Shown: positions 17,126 through 26,473, counted from the first letter of the stretch. The stretch: DNA of 64,000 nt from Flexithrix dorotheae DSM 6795 (GCF_000379765.1 NZ_KB903509.1:273136-337135); one strand, 5' to 3'. Numbers and translations are program-made. Notes: generated by a model from the letters alone, not told the origin.

Positions 17126-19504
17126 ATGAACAGGAAAATTACAACTTTCTTTAAGCTATTTTTACTCAAATTCAATTCCTTCAAATCCAAATCAGGAGAA
17201 TATTTTAAGGGAAAAAGTATTTTTAAAAAAACTTCAGTTACCCTGGCAGGCATTTTCGGTTTAATATCTCTGGGCGTAATCACCCTATTCTTATTGGTAT
17301 TCTTTGGTTTTTTCGGACCTCTGCCTTCCAAAGAGGAATTGAAAAAAGTAGAAAACGCCAACGCCTCAAAAATTTATGACGAAAATGGTCGCTTGTTGGG
17401 AAAGTACTACTTACAAAACCGCAGCAATGTCTCTTATGAAGCCATCCCAGATCATGTGAAAAATGCACTAATTGCTACCGAAGACGCCCGTTTTAATGAA
17501 CATTCAGGTATAGACTTCAGAAGCCTTGCCAGGGTAGCGGTTAAAAATATTTTGATGGGACAGAGGAGCGCAGGAGGAGGAAGCACCATCACTCAGCAGC
17601 TGGCCAAAAATTTATTTCAGAGAGAAGAAAATGGAGCTTTTGGATTGGTGATTTCCAAATTTAAGGAAATGATTTTGGCCAGAAGATTTGAATCAATTTA
17701 TGACAAAAACCAAATTATTACCCTTTACCTGAATACAGTACCTTTTGGCGAAAATACTTTTGGTATTGAGGAAGCTTCAAGATTGTATTTCAACAAACCT
17801 GCATCAGCAATTTCAATTGATGAGGGGGCCATCCTGGTGGGAATGCTTAAAGCCAATTATTACTTCAATCCAAGGTTATTCCCCGACAAATCCATGGAAA
17901 GGCGGAATACCGTATTTAGCCAAATGGAAAAATATGGATATTTAGATAGATTGAAACAGGATTCTCTTTCCTCCCTGCCTATCAAACTAGATTATACCCC
18001 TCCGCTCCACTCTGAAGGTTTGGCAACGTATTTTAGGGAAAATATCAGAAAGGAAGTAGAGGAAATTTGCAAAAACATAAAAGACGAAAATGGTGAACCC
18101 TATAATATCTATACTGACGGTTTGAAAATTTATACCAGCATAGATTTCAATATGCAAAAATATGCAGAAGAGGCGATCAACACCCATATTTCCGAGCTTC
18201 AAAAAACCTTTCAAAATGACTGGAACGGCTCATTTCCCTGGTCAAAAAGCCCGGAACTTATCCAATTCCTAATTGAAAAATCTGAACGGTATGCTGCACA
18301 TAAAAAACAAAAATTAGCTGAAGAGGAAATAGAAAAAATATTCAACACACCCCAAAAAATCTCAGTTTTTTCATGGGAAGGTGATCGGGAAGTGGAAATG
18401 AGTCCAAAAGATTCAATTCTATATTATTTAAACTTTTTACAAAGTGGCATGCTGGCTATGGAACCACAATCGGGCAAAATAAAAGCCTGGGTTGGGGGAA
18501 TAAACCATAAATATTTTAAATACGACCATGTGAACTATCATACCAAAAGACAGGTAGGATCTGTTTTCAAACCCATCGTTTATGCCGCTGCACTTGAAAA
18601 CGGATATAAACCTTGTGAGTACTATTCCAATAAAAAGGAAACTTACGAAGAGTATGATGACTGGTCGCCACGAAATGCCAATAATGAATATGAAGGATCT
18701 TATGCTCTCCATGGAGCGCTGGCTCACTCAGTAAATACAGTTTCTGTAAAGCTAATTTTAGATTCTGGAATTCCCAAAACTACTGCTCTGGCTCAAAAAA
18801 TGGGCATCCAAAGTGAGCTGGATACCGTGCCAGCACTTGCCCTGGGAGCAGCCGATATTTCATTATTGGAAATGGTAACCGCTTACTGTGCTTTTGCAAA
18901 TGGTGGCAAACGGGTAGAACCTACCTATTTATTAAAAATTGAAAACAGCAATGGGGAGATAATTTATGAACCAAAAGAATTAAAGCATAACGACAAAGTA
19001 CTTTCATATGAAACAGCTCAGCTCATGACTCAGATGATGAAAGGGGTGGTAAATTATGGAACTGCCAATAGCCTGCGTACACAATATGGTTTGCAAAATG
19101 ATATTGCAGGGAAAACAGGAACTACTCAAAACCATGCTGATGGCTGGTTTATCGGGATTACGCCCAAATTGGTTACGGGTGTATGGACTGGCGGAGAGTT
19201 CCCAAGTGTTCACTTCAGGTCCTTAAGAGCCGGGCAAGGAGCTAACTCAGCCTTACCAGCCTTTGGATTATTTTACCAAAAACTCAATCAAAATCCTGAT
19301 TATAAATCCGTTTCATGGGCTAAATTCCCTCAGCCTTCAGAAGAAGTTATGGATCAGCTGGATTGCCCTGGATTCAAACCCAAGGAAGTCTTTCTTGAAA
19401 AAATCATGACTATTTTCTTCAAAAATGATAATTCACCAAAGAAAAAGGATAAACCTAAAAAGAAACTATTCAAACCCTCTACCTGGGGTAAGAAAAAGAA
19501 TTAA
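17126..19504 (+). CDS. Class A penicillin-binding protein (PBP1a-like)
   Basis: 792 residues, bifunctional. A cytosolic basic tail is followed by a membrane anchor (about 37-64). The GT51 glycosyltransferase (about 80-260) has the catalytic Glu119 in ATEDARFNEHSGID, the GGSTITQQLAKN motif (151-162) and QIITLYLN. The transpeptidase (about 430-720) has the SxxK motif with nucleophile Ser479 and Lys482 (GSVFKP), HSVN as the SxN motif, and KTGTT. It polymerises lipid II into glycan strands and cross-links them in the periplasm. The last 45 residues are lysine-rich and probably disordered. It is monocistronic with a strong terminator. The symbol mrcA or ponA would fit, but naming varies in this phylum. 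Confidence 0.95.
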   Translation: MNRKITTFFKLFLLKFNSFKSKSGEYFKGKSIFKKTSVTLAGIFGLISLGVITLFLLVFFGFFGPLPSKEELKKVENANASKIYDENGRLLGKYYLQNRSNVSYEAIPDHVKNALIATEDARFNEHSGIDFRSLARVAVKNILMGQRSAGGGSTITQQLAKNLFQREENGAFGLVISKFKEMILARRFESIYDKNQIITLYLNTVPFGENTFGIEEASRLYFNKPASAISIDEGAILVGMLKANYYFNPRLFPDKSMERRNTVFSQMEKYGYLDRLKQDSLSSLPIKLDYTPPLHSEGLATYFRENIRKEVEEICKNIKDENGEPYNIYTDGLKIYTSIDFNMQKYAEEAINTHISELQKTFQNDWNGSFPWSKSPELIQFLIEKSERYAAHKKQKLAEEEIEKIFNTPQKISVFSWEGDREVEMSPKDSILYYLNFLQSGMLAMEPQSGKIKAWVGGINHKYFKYDHVNYHTKRQVGSVFKPIVYAAALENGYKPCEYYSNKKETYEEYDDWSPRNANNEYEGSYALHGALAHSVNTVSVKLILDSGIPKTTALAQKMGIQSELDTVPALALGAADISLLEMVTAYCAFANGGKRVEPTYLLKIENSNGEIIYEPKELKHNDKVLSYETAQLMTQMMKGVVNYGTANSLRTQYGLQNDIAGKTGTTQNHADGWFIGITPKLVTGVWTGGEFPSVHFRSLRAGQGANSALPAFGLFYQKLNQNPDYKSVSWAKFPQPSEEVMDQLDCPGFKPKEVFLEKIMTIFFKNDNSPKKKDKPKKKLFKPSTWGKKKN

Positions 19505-19511
19505 GGCAAGA

Positions 19512-19561
19512 AAAAAACGCACCTGAAGATGAGTAAATCATTGATCTGGTGCGTTTTTTAT
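19512..19561. terminator. Bidirectional terminator between the PBP gene and an outer-membrane protein gene
   Basis: Twelve-base perfect arms aaaaaacgcacc (19512-19523) and ggtgcgtttttt (19548-19559). T-runs occur on both strands and the flanking genes converge. Confidence 0.92.
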
Positions 19562-19576
19562 TTATCTATTTTGAGG

Positions 19577-20011
19577 CTATTGACCCAATACAAAACGTGC
19601 ATTAAATCCAAATCCCCCAGCATAAAAATCGGTATTTTCAACAAGCCAGAAGGTTGGGCGCCAATCAAAACCCAAAGCGATTGGGACTTCATTAAAATGA
19701 TATTCAATTCCCACCTCCCCACTCAATCCAAAGCCGAAAGGATCATCAAATAATATGGATGGACCGGCTCCAACATACCAGTCAAATGCTTCTCCTCCAA
19801 TTGGCCGGTACAAAAAATCCCAGAGCGCCTCAACCCCTACCCCATTTCCAAATGAAACATCGGCATGTATCCTGCTAAATTCCCCAATTGAAATTATTCC
19901 GTCAATAGCTACATTTCCACCTACAGCATCTCCAAAACGGGCTCCAATTTCCTGAGCACTTGCAAAATTGGCCAGACCTATGAATACTAAAAGTACAAAT
20001 AATTTTTTCAT
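19577..20011 (-). CDS. Small outer-membrane beta-barrel protein (unknown)
   Basis: The ATG at 20011 gives 144 residues with a clear signal peptide (MKKLFVLLVFIGLANFASAQ); the upstream extension of the frame lacks such a start. The mature part is made of alternating short strands rich in Gly and aromatic residues (YVGAGPSILF, FGFGLSGEVGIEYHF, FYAGGFGFNARFVLGQ) and ends in a beta strand, as in eight-stranded outer-membrane barrels. No ligand or role can be assigned. It converges on the PBP gene. Confidence 0.75.
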   Translation of the reverse strand: MKKLFVLLVFIGLANFASAQEIGARFGDAVGGNVAIDGIISIGEFSRIHADVSFGNGVGVEALWDFLYRPIGGEAFDWYVGAGPSILFDDPFGFGLSGEVGIEYHFNEVPIALGFDWRPTFWLVENTDFYAGGFGFNARFVLGQ

Positions 20012-20227
20012 TAGATTAGATTTAGATGATTCAAAATTGAAATCTAAATTTAATAATGCCAGTCCATATTGCAAGAGAAAATTTGGTTTATATTGAAGTG
20101 CCCAAAGCTAATAAGAAAAAGGATTTTATTGAAAATGAGCAGCCTTGTCTTAAAATCAATCAGATGCAGTAAATTTTAGAAGTGTTATTTCTGTCTGACT
20201 ACATGCATATAAGGAGAGAAAAAAATG
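20012..20227. other. Short intergenic region before tRNA-His
   Basis: No gene or convincing signal seen. It presumably holds the end of the tRNA transcript and the promoter of the outer-membrane protein gene. Confidence 0.4.
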
Positions 20228-20302
20228 GGCGAATAGTGGGATTCGAACCCACGACCCTCGGATCCACAAACCGATACTCTAACCAACTGAGCTATATCCG
20301 CC
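20228..20302 (-). tRNA. tRNA-His (anticodon GTG)
   Basis: A full cloverleaf can be folded on the minus strand: a G at position -1 opposite discriminator C73 (the tRNA-His identity pair), an acceptor stem starting GCGGATA, U8-A9, a D arm AGCTCAGTTGGTTAGAGT, an anticodon loop TTGTGGA with anticodon GTG, and a T arm GTGGG TTCGAAT CCCAC. The 3' CCA is not encoded. The lowest anticodon stem pair (31-39) is T-T. Confidence 0.95.
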
Positions 20303-20351
20303 ATTTTTGAGAATGCAAATGTAGCAATCTCATTTTTATTTGCAAACTTTT

Positions 20352-21689
20352 TTAGCGTAAAAACTTCAATCTTTTTCCTAAAACTTTTTCATCCAGTTGT
20401 CCATCTCGATAGGCAACATGACCTGAAACTATTGTAAGGCTAATTTTCGACTGAAATTCATGGCCTTCAAAAGGAGACCATTTACATTTATATAAAATAT
20501 TTTCTTTGCTTACCTTTTCTTTTTGCTTTAAATCTACCAAGACCAAATCGGCCCAGAATCCTTCCCTTATGAATCCTCTTTCCTTTATTTGAAATAATTT
20601 TGCTGGATTATGGCAGGCTTTCTCCACAATTTTTTCCAAAGAGATCTTTCCTGATTTATGGAAATCGATCAGCGCCTGTAAGGAATGTTGAACTAATGGT
20701 CCTCCGGAGGGTGCTTTAAAATAAGAATTGTTTTTTTCTTCCAGGGTATGGGGTGCATGATCGGTAGCAATTACGTCTATTTTATCATCTAAAACCGCCT
20801 GAAAAATGGCATCTCGGTCTTGTGCAGTTTTCACTGCAGGATTCCATTTAATATGCGTCCCTTTTTTATCATAATCCGCATCACTGAACCAAAGATGGTG
20901 CACACAAGCTTCGGAGGTGATTTTCTTTTCTTCCAGAGGCAGTGAATTATCAAATAGTTCCAGCTCCTTTGCAGTAGAGATGTGTAAAATATGCAGCCGG
21001 GTTCCATACTTTTTGGCTAACCCAACCGCCTGGGAGGAAGAAGCATAGCAGGCCTCCTCACTTCTGATTAAGGGATGATATTTGATGGGCAAATCCTCTC
21101 CGTACTTTGCTAAAAAATCTTTTTCGTTTTGTTTAATGATTGGTGTTTTTTCACAATGGGTAGCTATTAGCATATCAATTTGTGAAAAAATATTACTTAA
21201 AACCACTTCATCATCTACCAGCATATTTCCGGTAGACGACCCCATGAATACCTTTACCCCACAAACTGTATTTTTATCGACCTTTTTGAGCTCTTCCAGA
21301 TTATCATTGGACCCTCCCATAAAAAAGGAATAGTTGGCTAGAGAACTTTTTGAAGCAATTGCATATTTATCCTCTAATAATTCAACTGTTGTGGCATTAG
21401 GAACTGTATTCGGCATTTCCATAAACGAAGTAACTCCTCCGGCTACAGCAGCCCTTGATTCCGTATAAATATTACCCTTATGCGTTAATCCTGGTTCCCG
21501 GAAATGAACCTGGTCATCAATAAGGCCTGGCAATAAATATTTTCCATCAGCATCAATTATTTCTTCTGCCTCCTCCCCCGAAAGGTTTTTATCGATTTTC
21601 TGGATAAATCCGTCTTTAATCAAAACATCCCCCTGAATTATACTTCCTTCATTTACAATATTGGCATTTAGTATCAAAATTGACTTCAT
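20352..21689 (-). CDS. Dihydroorotase, Bacteroidota type
   Basis: 445 residues, amidohydrolase superfamily. It catalyses reversible cyclisation of carbamoyl-aspartate to dihydroorotate, the third step of pyrimidine synthesis. Visible: the N-terminal LLPGLIDDQVHFREPGLTHK motif (52-71), VCGVKVFMGSSTGN with the lysine expected to be carbamylated, HCEK, LHILHIST, and the late ATDHAPHT catalytic Asp. The metal-binding HxH is QxH here (Gln60, His62); this is a known trait of Bacteroidota dihydroorotases as I recall. It sits between a tRNA and a terminator and is likely monocistronic. Allantoinase or dihydropyrimidinase are less likely alternatives. Confidence 0.9.
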   Translation of the reverse strand: MKSILILNANIVNEGSIIQGDVLIKDGFIQKIDKNLSGEEAEEIIDADGKYLLPGLIDDQVHFREPGLTHKGNIYTESRAAVAGGVTSFMEMPNTVPNATTVELLEDKYAIASKSSLANYSFFMGGSNDNLEELKKVDKNTVCGVKVFMGSSTGNMLVDDEVVLSNIFSQIDMLIATHCEKTPIIKQNEKDFLAKYGEDLPIKYHPLIRSEEACYASSSQAVGLAKKYGTRLHILHISTAKELELFDNSLPLEEKKITSEACVHHLWFSDADYDKKGTHIKWNPAVKTAQDRDAIFQAVLDDKIDVIATDHAPHTLEEKNNSYFKAPSGGPLVQHSLQALIDFHKSGKISLEKIVEKACHNPAKLFQIKERGFIREGFWADLVLVDLKQKEKVSKENILYKCKWSPFEGHEFQSKISLTIVSGHVAYRDGQLDEKVLGKRLKFLR

Positions 21690-21783
21690 TGTTCATCTGT
21701 TTTTTATTCACGCAAAGAGGAGATTTCCTCCCATCATTTTATGCCAATATAAAACAATGAAAAGAATTTATCAGATTTAAAAT

Positions 21784-21820
21784 AAAAAAAGCTAACCCGG
21801 TAAGGAGTTAGCTTTTTTTC
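21784..21820. terminator. Terminator between the KTSC-like and dihydroorotase genes
   Basis: Thirteen-base perfect arms (21784-21796 and 21807-21819, core gctaac/gttagc) with T-runs on both strands. It ends the minus-strand waaA-rsgA-21836 group. Confidence 0.92.
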
Positions 21821-21835
21821 AATGATAGAATTGGC

Positions 21836-22117
21836 TTATAACAAGTCCAGGAATTTATGGATTATACTTTGGTTTTTCTTAGTTACTTTCTCTTTATATT
21901 TTTGTTCCCCAACCACCTCAAAAAGTGCTCGGCCAACAGATTCGGACTCTATTATAGTTTGATAAACCGGTTTGGAAATGTTTTTGAAGACCTTTTTCTT
22001 CCCTTTCCATTTCCCTTTTTTAAACTTTACCTCCAGTTCTTTTCCCTGTTCAGAATATCGCATATATTCTAATACAGTAGACCGGTTGGTAAGGTCCTTT
22101 TCTAGAATAAATTCCAT
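21836..22117 (-). CDS. Small KTSC-like protein (function unknown)
   Basis: 93 residues without signal or membrane segment. The order of elements (STVLEYMRYSEQGKELEVKF, then KKVFKNISKPVYQTIIESES, then VGRALFEVV) resembles the KTSC domain, a small fold named after a lysyl-tRNA synthetase C-terminal extension in some bacteria and found alone in many others. The match is by eye and moderate. Highly basic middle (KKGKWKGKKK) could bind nucleic acid. It is the last gene of the minus-strand group after rsgA and precedes a strong terminator. Confidence 0.6.
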   Translation of the reverse strand: MEFILEKDLTNRSTVLEYMRYSEQGKELEVKFKKGKWKGKKKVFKNISKPVYQTIIESESVGRALFEVVGEQKYKEKVTKKNQSIIHKFLDLL

Positions 22118-22248
22118 AGCTCTAATTCGTATAAAATGTCAGTTAGTATTCTAGAAACGACAAATTCACCCTATAGTATTAGGATTATCCAATAACATCT
22201 GTTAATAATCTAATTAATGACCAGTCTTGGGCAGAAATAGCAACCTTG

Positions 22249-23175
22249 TTACCTTCTGTTGTCTTCATTTTCCAGAATACTCAGGTAACTAAAATACCGG
22301 CTTTGGACCAGTTCATCCTCCTCCACAGCCTTTATTACAGCACATCCTGGTTCATGCACATGAGTACAATTATAAAATTTACAATTGGCAGTTAACTCCC
22401 GAATTTCCGGAAAATAAAACCCAAGTTCATTTTCTTCCAGGTCGATTATTCCCAGTTCTTTTATACCAGGCGTATCAATCAGAAAAGTATCCTCATCCAG
22501 TCGAAACATTTCGGCAAACGTTGTGGTATGTACTCCCTTATTGGCAAAATCAGAAATCTCGGAGGTTCTTTGTTGAGCATCCGGAATCATTTGATTAATG
22601 ATGGTAGATTTTCCTACTCCTGAATGACCCGCAATCAGGTTTTTTTTCCCCTTTAATATTTTTTGAAGTCGGGATAAATCGGTCCCTTCCAAAGCCGATA
22701 TCAAGATACATTGATAGCCAAGTTCGGTATATAAACTTTCCAGGGCTTTCTGGTATTCCAGATCTTCGTCAGAAAGCAGATCAGCTTTATTAAAAACGAT
22801 TAAGACAGGCACCTGAAATGACTCAGCAGAAACCAGAAATCTATCCAAAAATCCCAAAGAAGTTTTGGGCTCTTTTAAAGTGAAAATAATAATTGCCAAA
22901 TCAATATTGGCAGCAATAATTTGGGAATCCCATTTCTTATGGGTGGATTGTCGGATGATATAATTACTCCTGTCATGGATTTCTTTGATTAAAGCGGAAT
23001 CCTCCTCGCCTTTTTCCATTTCAAAATCCACATAGTCTCCAACAGCAATAGGATTAGTTCTTTTAAAACCTTTCAGTTTTAATTTCCCTCTCAACCGTCC
23101 TTTAATTACCTTGTTATTGTCATCCAGTATATCATACCATGACCCTGTAGATCTTATAATTAATCCTTTTTTCAA
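22249..23175 (-). CDS. rsgA: Ribosome small-subunit-dependent GTPase A
   Basis: 308 residues, normal length. An N-terminal OB-fold (1-65) is followed by a circularly permuted GTPase domain in which the NKADLL (G4) motif precedes the P-loop GHSGVGKST (G1) and the DTPG (G3) motif. A C-terminal zinc site follows with the CX(5)C and HX(5)C pattern (NCKFYNCTHVHEPGC). The protein helps the late maturation of the 30S subunit. It lies 34 bases behind waaA on the same strand, so both are probably in one transcript. Confidence 0.96.
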   Translation of the reverse strand: MKKGLIIRSTGSWYDILDDNNKVIKGRLRGKLKLKGFKRTNPIAVGDYVDFEMEKGEEDSALIKEIHDRSNYIIRQSTHKKWDSQIIAANIDLAIIIFTLKEPKTSLGFLDRFLVSAESFQVPVLIVFNKADLLSDEDLEYQKALESLYTELGYQCILISALEGTDLSRLQKILKGKKNLIAGHSGVGKSTIINQMIPDAQQRTSEISDFANKGVHTTTFAEMFRLDEDTFLIDTPGIKELGIIDLEENELGFYFPEIRELTANCKFYNCTHVHEPGCAVIKAVEEDELVQSRYFSYLSILENEDNRR

Positions 23176-23209
23176 GATTTCTTTTTGAAATTTTACCTAA
23201 ACTTTCTAT

Positions 23210-24475
23210 TCAACCATTATCATTTTCCAATTTTTGGAGTTCCCTTGTACAAAAGGATATAATTTTATCCGTAGCACCAATATTTTCGGCAATATATTCT
23301 TTACATTTTCGCCCCGCTTCTATTCTTATTTCATTATTCGAATAAAAATCCTGAAACTTTTGAGCGAATTCAAATTTATCTTTTACAGAAAAAGCCCCCT
23401 CTATTTCCACCAGGTCAACCGCCTCCTTAAACTTTGAATATTCCTTTCCAAAAAATACCGGAATTCCATAAGTAGCCGGCTCCAGGATATTATGCAGACC
23501 TTTATCGAAGGCCCCACCCACATAAGCAATTTCTCCGTACTGATAAAGAGATGACAGCATACCCACGTTATCAATGACTAAAATTTCCTGATCCTTCACA
23601 TTCTCCAGAGTTGCCTCTGAATAAAAGATTAATTTTTTCTTCGAGAATGCTTTTTTTATTTCATTGATGTAGGAAGGACCAATTTCATGAGGGGCAAAAA
23701 CTAATTTTATGGGATTGGCAAATTGATTGATCATGTGTGCTACTACTTCCAGATCAGGTGACCAGCTACTTCCTACTACAAGGGTGAATTCATTGTTTTT
23801 AAAAGTCCGTACTATCGAAAAGTCTTTCTTTTGCTCCACAATTTCTTTCACCCGGTCAAAACGAGTATCTCCGCCAATGGAAACCGCCCTAAGTCCGATC
23901 CCCTTTAGCAACTCCAGTGATTGGGAGTCCTGGACAAAAATATGCTGGAAATTACTCAATATAGCCCGGTAAAATCCACCATAGGGTTTAAAAAATAACT
24001 GATTTTCACGGAAAATAGCAGAAAATGAAATAACAGGAATCTGCTTATTTTTTAACTCAGAAAGGTAATGATGCCAAAATTCGTATTTTACAAAAAAAGC
24101 AAAAGCGGGTTGGACCACCGCCAAAAACTTAGCTGCATTCTGTTTAGTATCGATTGGCAGGTAAAAAATCCAGTCTGCCACTTCGTAATTCTTTCTTACT
24201 TCATATCCACTTGGGGAAAAAAAAGTAAGCAGAATTCTATAAGATGGTAACTCTCTATGTAAACGTTCAATTACAGGCCTTGCCTGTTCAAACTCTCCTA
24301 ATGAGGCGCAATGAAACCACAGAACCTTTGTATTATTAGAATTAATTTTTTTTTCTAATTGGTCAAGTAAATTTTTTCTACCCTCAACAAATAACTGTGC
24401 CTTTTTATTGAAAGTTGAAAATATTAGGATAAGGTACCAATATATTTTTATTCCAAGATTGTAGAGAAATTTCAT
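23210..24475 (-). CDS. waaA: 3-deoxy-D-manno-octulosonic acid transferase
   Basis: The ATG at 24475 (MKFLYNLGIKIYWYLI) starts the usual N-terminal membrane anchor, giving 421 residues; the longer frame to 24541 adds 22 untypical residues. A GT-B fold, family 30: FHCASLGEFEQARPVIERL contains the catalytic Glu, with KYEFWHHYL, VGSSW and APHEI following, and GGAFDKGLHNILEP binds the nucleotide. It transfers Kdo from CMP-Kdo to lipid A precursor at the cytoplasmic face of the inner membrane. A well-spaced promoter lies at 24539-24568. It probably leads the transcript continuing into rsgA. Confidence 0.95.
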   Translation of the reverse strand: MKFLYNLGIKIYWYLILIFSTFNKKAQLFVEGRKNLLDQLEKKINSNNTKVLWFHCASLGEFEQARPVIERLHRELPSYRILLTFFSPSGYEVRKNYEVADWIFYLPIDTKQNAAKFLAVVQPAFAFFVKYEFWHHYLSELKNKQIPVISFSAIFRENQLFFKPYGGFYRAILSNFQHIFVQDSQSLELLKGIGLRAVSIGGDTRFDRVKEIVEQKKDFSIVRTFKNNEFTLVVGSSWSPDLEVVAHMINQFANPIKLVFAPHEIGPSYINEIKKAFSKKKLIFYSEATLENVKDQEILVIDNVGMLSSLYQYGEIAYVGGAFDKGLHNILEPATYGIPVFFGKEYSKFKEAVDLVEIEGAFSVKDKFEFAQKFQDFYSNNEIRIEAGRKCKEYIAENIGATDKIISFCTRELQKLENDNG

Positions 24476-24538
24476 TGAGTACTTGTGCCAGTAATGTAGT
24501 AGAATTTTCAAAATTGAATAGGCAGAGAAAGCTTTATT

Positions 24539-24568
24539 CAAAAATAACCTATTCTAAACTGGCTACAA
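24539..24568 (-). promoter_or_regulatory. waaA promoter, Bacteroidota type
   Basis: On the minus strand TTG (24568-24566), 19 bases, then TATTTTTG (24546-24539) fit the TTG/TAnnTTTG pattern. Transcription would start near 24533, about 58 bases before the chosen ATG; this also argues against the upstream start codon at 24541. Confidence 0.6.
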
Positions 24569-24672
24569 TCTTACAAAAAATTTATCGAAGGAATTTACTT
24601 TTTAGTTTAAAGGATTTTTGCTATCAATCCATAAACCTAAATTGAGATAAACTCACTAAGAAATTTTGCAAC

Positions 24673-25182
24673 CTAATTTTTGCCGTAAATACTCAATTTA
24701 CTTTTCAACTCTTTTCTTGCAATATGAATTCTGTTTTTTACAGTTCCTATAGGAATTTGTAAATTATCAGCTATTTCATGGTACTTATAACCCTGAAAAT
24801 GCATTAAAAAAGGAACCTTGTAGGTATCATCCAGGTGAGTAATTGCATTCTGTATATCCTTCATGGCAAATGAAGAAAAAGCAAGATTCTCTGTTACCTC
24901 TGAAGTGGAATTGATGAAATGCAGGTTATCGGTAGTATCCACAAAAGTCTTCCTTCTGGCTAGCCTCTGGCAATTCGTAATAAAAGTATTTTTCATAATG
25001 GTATACAACCAGGCCTTCAAATTAGTGCCCTGAGCAAACTTATCTCTATTGGAATATGCCTTTAACATAGTATCTTGTATAAGATCATTGGCATCTTCCA
25101 AATCTTTTGTAAGTTTTATTGCAAAAGGCTTTAGCGATGGAGAAACTTCTTTAAGCGAATAACTGAATTCTAGAGCTGTCAT
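24673..25182 (-). CDS. ECF-type RNA polymerase sigma factor
   Basis: 169 residues with sigma-2 (about 10-80: DLEDANDLIQDTMLKAYSN and AWLYTIMKNTFITN) and sigma-4 (about 110-160: DTYKVPFLMHFQGYKYHEIADNLQIPIGTVKNRIHIARKELK in adjoining pieces). It lacks sigma-1 and sigma-3, hence the ECF group. There is no anti-sigma gene beside it; a small anti-sigma-like protein is encoded 9 kb away at 34152. The promoter region has a perfect inverted repeat over the likely -7 element, and the GTTTAA core recurs through the 277-bp divergent gap, suggesting specific control. The regulon cannot be read from here. Confidence 0.93.
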   Translation of the reverse strand: MTALEFSYSLKEVSPSLKPFAIKLTKDLEDANDLIQDTMLKAYSNRDKFAQGTNLKAWLYTIMKNTFITNCQRLARRKTFVDTTDNLHFINSTSEVTENLAFSSFAMKDIQNAITHLDDTYKVPFLMHFQGYKYHEIADNLQIPIGTVKNRIHIARKELKSKLSIYGKN

Positions 25183-25459
25183 GATTTAAAAATTTAGTTA
25201 AGTGGTTTTGTTTAAGGCTGAACTAATATTGTTAAACAAATATAACATTTTTTGTTTAACAAATGCAAGTATTTATTAAACAATTTTATCATCAATACTC
25301 GCTATGCAACATAACAAAAAACTATCATTACGCCACATTAAAACACAAATAACTTAAAATCAGCACTATACAAGCAAAAGATAGGACATTAAACACACTA
25401 AAAACAGATAAATTAAAATGTTTAACAATTTTTACTTTTAATTAAACAAAATAAAAAAA
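25183..25459. promoter_or_regulatory. Divergent control region with repeated GTTTAAC motifs
   Basis: Perfect 10-base arms gttaaacaaa (25231-25240) and tttgtttaac (25251-25260) lie around the sigma gene promoter (TATATTTG at 25244-25237 on the minus strand; TTG at 25268-25266, 21 bases apart). Further copies: ttaaacaa near 25276, tgtttaac at 25419-25426 and ttaaacaa at 25442-25449; the last two form an inverted pair before the plus-strand gene. Confidence 0.55.
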
Positions 25460-26473
25460 ATGAATTCAAGTCTGATTTTCTTCCTCATTATCAAAATTCT
25501 AACCTGTAACACTTCCTGTTTTCAGATTAATGAAAGCAAACCAGTTAGGAATTATTGGGGATTTTATGCTCACAGGTTGATCAACAAATCCGCAGTTTTC
25601 TTATTACCTCCCGAAATGTTTGGGTTTTATAAAAAAAACATCCGATACATCGAGGAAAATGCAGTAAATCCTGATGCCAGAAGATATATTATCAGAGAGG
25701 AGGCTCCGCGTCATTATATTGATTTAGATGTTTATGGTGAACATCCTTTTGATAGTTTGCCCAAATACTGGAAGGAGGCCGTGGAAAAATATGGGTTGGA
25801 CACACTAAATAATTACGGAATTGTTCCCTGGCATATCCATACCATGAAGTTCCGGCTCACAGAAGCTTTTAAAAGAAAGGACACAGAATACATCCTCAAA
25901 ATGTCTACAGAAATAGGCCATTATATTGCTGATGCCAATGTTCCTTTGCATACTACTGAAAACTATAATGGTCAATTAACTAACCAGGTAGGTATTCATG
26001 GGCTTTGGGAGTCTAGGTTACCAGAAATGTTTGCACCACATTATAACTTATTTATGAATAAAGCTAAATACCTGGAAAACACTCAATTAGAGGCCTGGAA
26101 TGCAGTAAGAAACGCCAATATGGCACTGGATTCTGTCCTTAAATTTGAAAGAGAAGCCACACAAAAAATCGGAATTGATAAAAAGTATAGTTTTGAGGAG
26201 GGTAAGCATCAAAGAGTATATTCAAAAGATTTTTGCAAGGTTTACCATAAAATGTTAAATGGAATGGTAGAAAGGAGAATGAGAGCTTCCATAAAAATGG
26301 TGGCTGATTTTTGGTTTACCTCCTGGGTAGATGCTGGTCAACCCGATCTCAATTTACTTTTAGATCCCAATTTTTCAGAAGAGCAATTTCAGCAAATGCA
26401 AATAGAAAGAAAGCGGGATGCGCAATCCAAAAAAGTAAACTCACGACAGCATGAAACCGTACCAATTGATTAA
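25460..26473 (+). CDS. Zinc-dependent phospholipase C / S1-P1 nuclease-like secreted hydrolase
   Basis: 337 residues with an N-terminal signal segment (about 1-22). The mature protein has the residues expected for the three-zinc phospholipase C/S1-P1 fold: an early Trp and AHRLIN, HYIDLDVYG, WHIHTM, then the strong GHYIADANVPLHTTENYNGQ motif and GIHGLWESRLPE. Enzymes of this fold hydrolyse phosphodiesters in phospholipids or single-stranded nucleic acids outside the cytoplasm; this sequence does not show which. It is transcribed away from the ECF sigma gene across a shared control region rich in GTTTAAC motifs, so they may share control. About 60 residues at the end are charged and look like an extra helix. 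Confidence 0.85.
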   Translation: MNSSLIFFLIIKILTCNTSCFQINESKPVRNYWGFYAHRLINKSAVFLLPPEMFGFYKKNIRYIEENAVNPDARRYIIREEAPRHYIDLDVYGEHPFDSLPKYWKEAVEKYGLDTLNNYGIVPWHIHTMKFRLTEAFKRKDTEYILKMSTEIGHYIADANVPLHTTENYNGQLTNQVGIHGLWESRLPEMFAPHYNLFMNKAKYLENTQLEAWNAVRNANMALDSVLKFEREATQKIGIDKKYSFEEGKHQRVYSKDFCKVYHKMLNGMVERRMRASIKMVADFWFTSWVDAGQPDLNLLLDPNFSEEQFQQMQIERKRDAQSKKVNSRQHETVPID

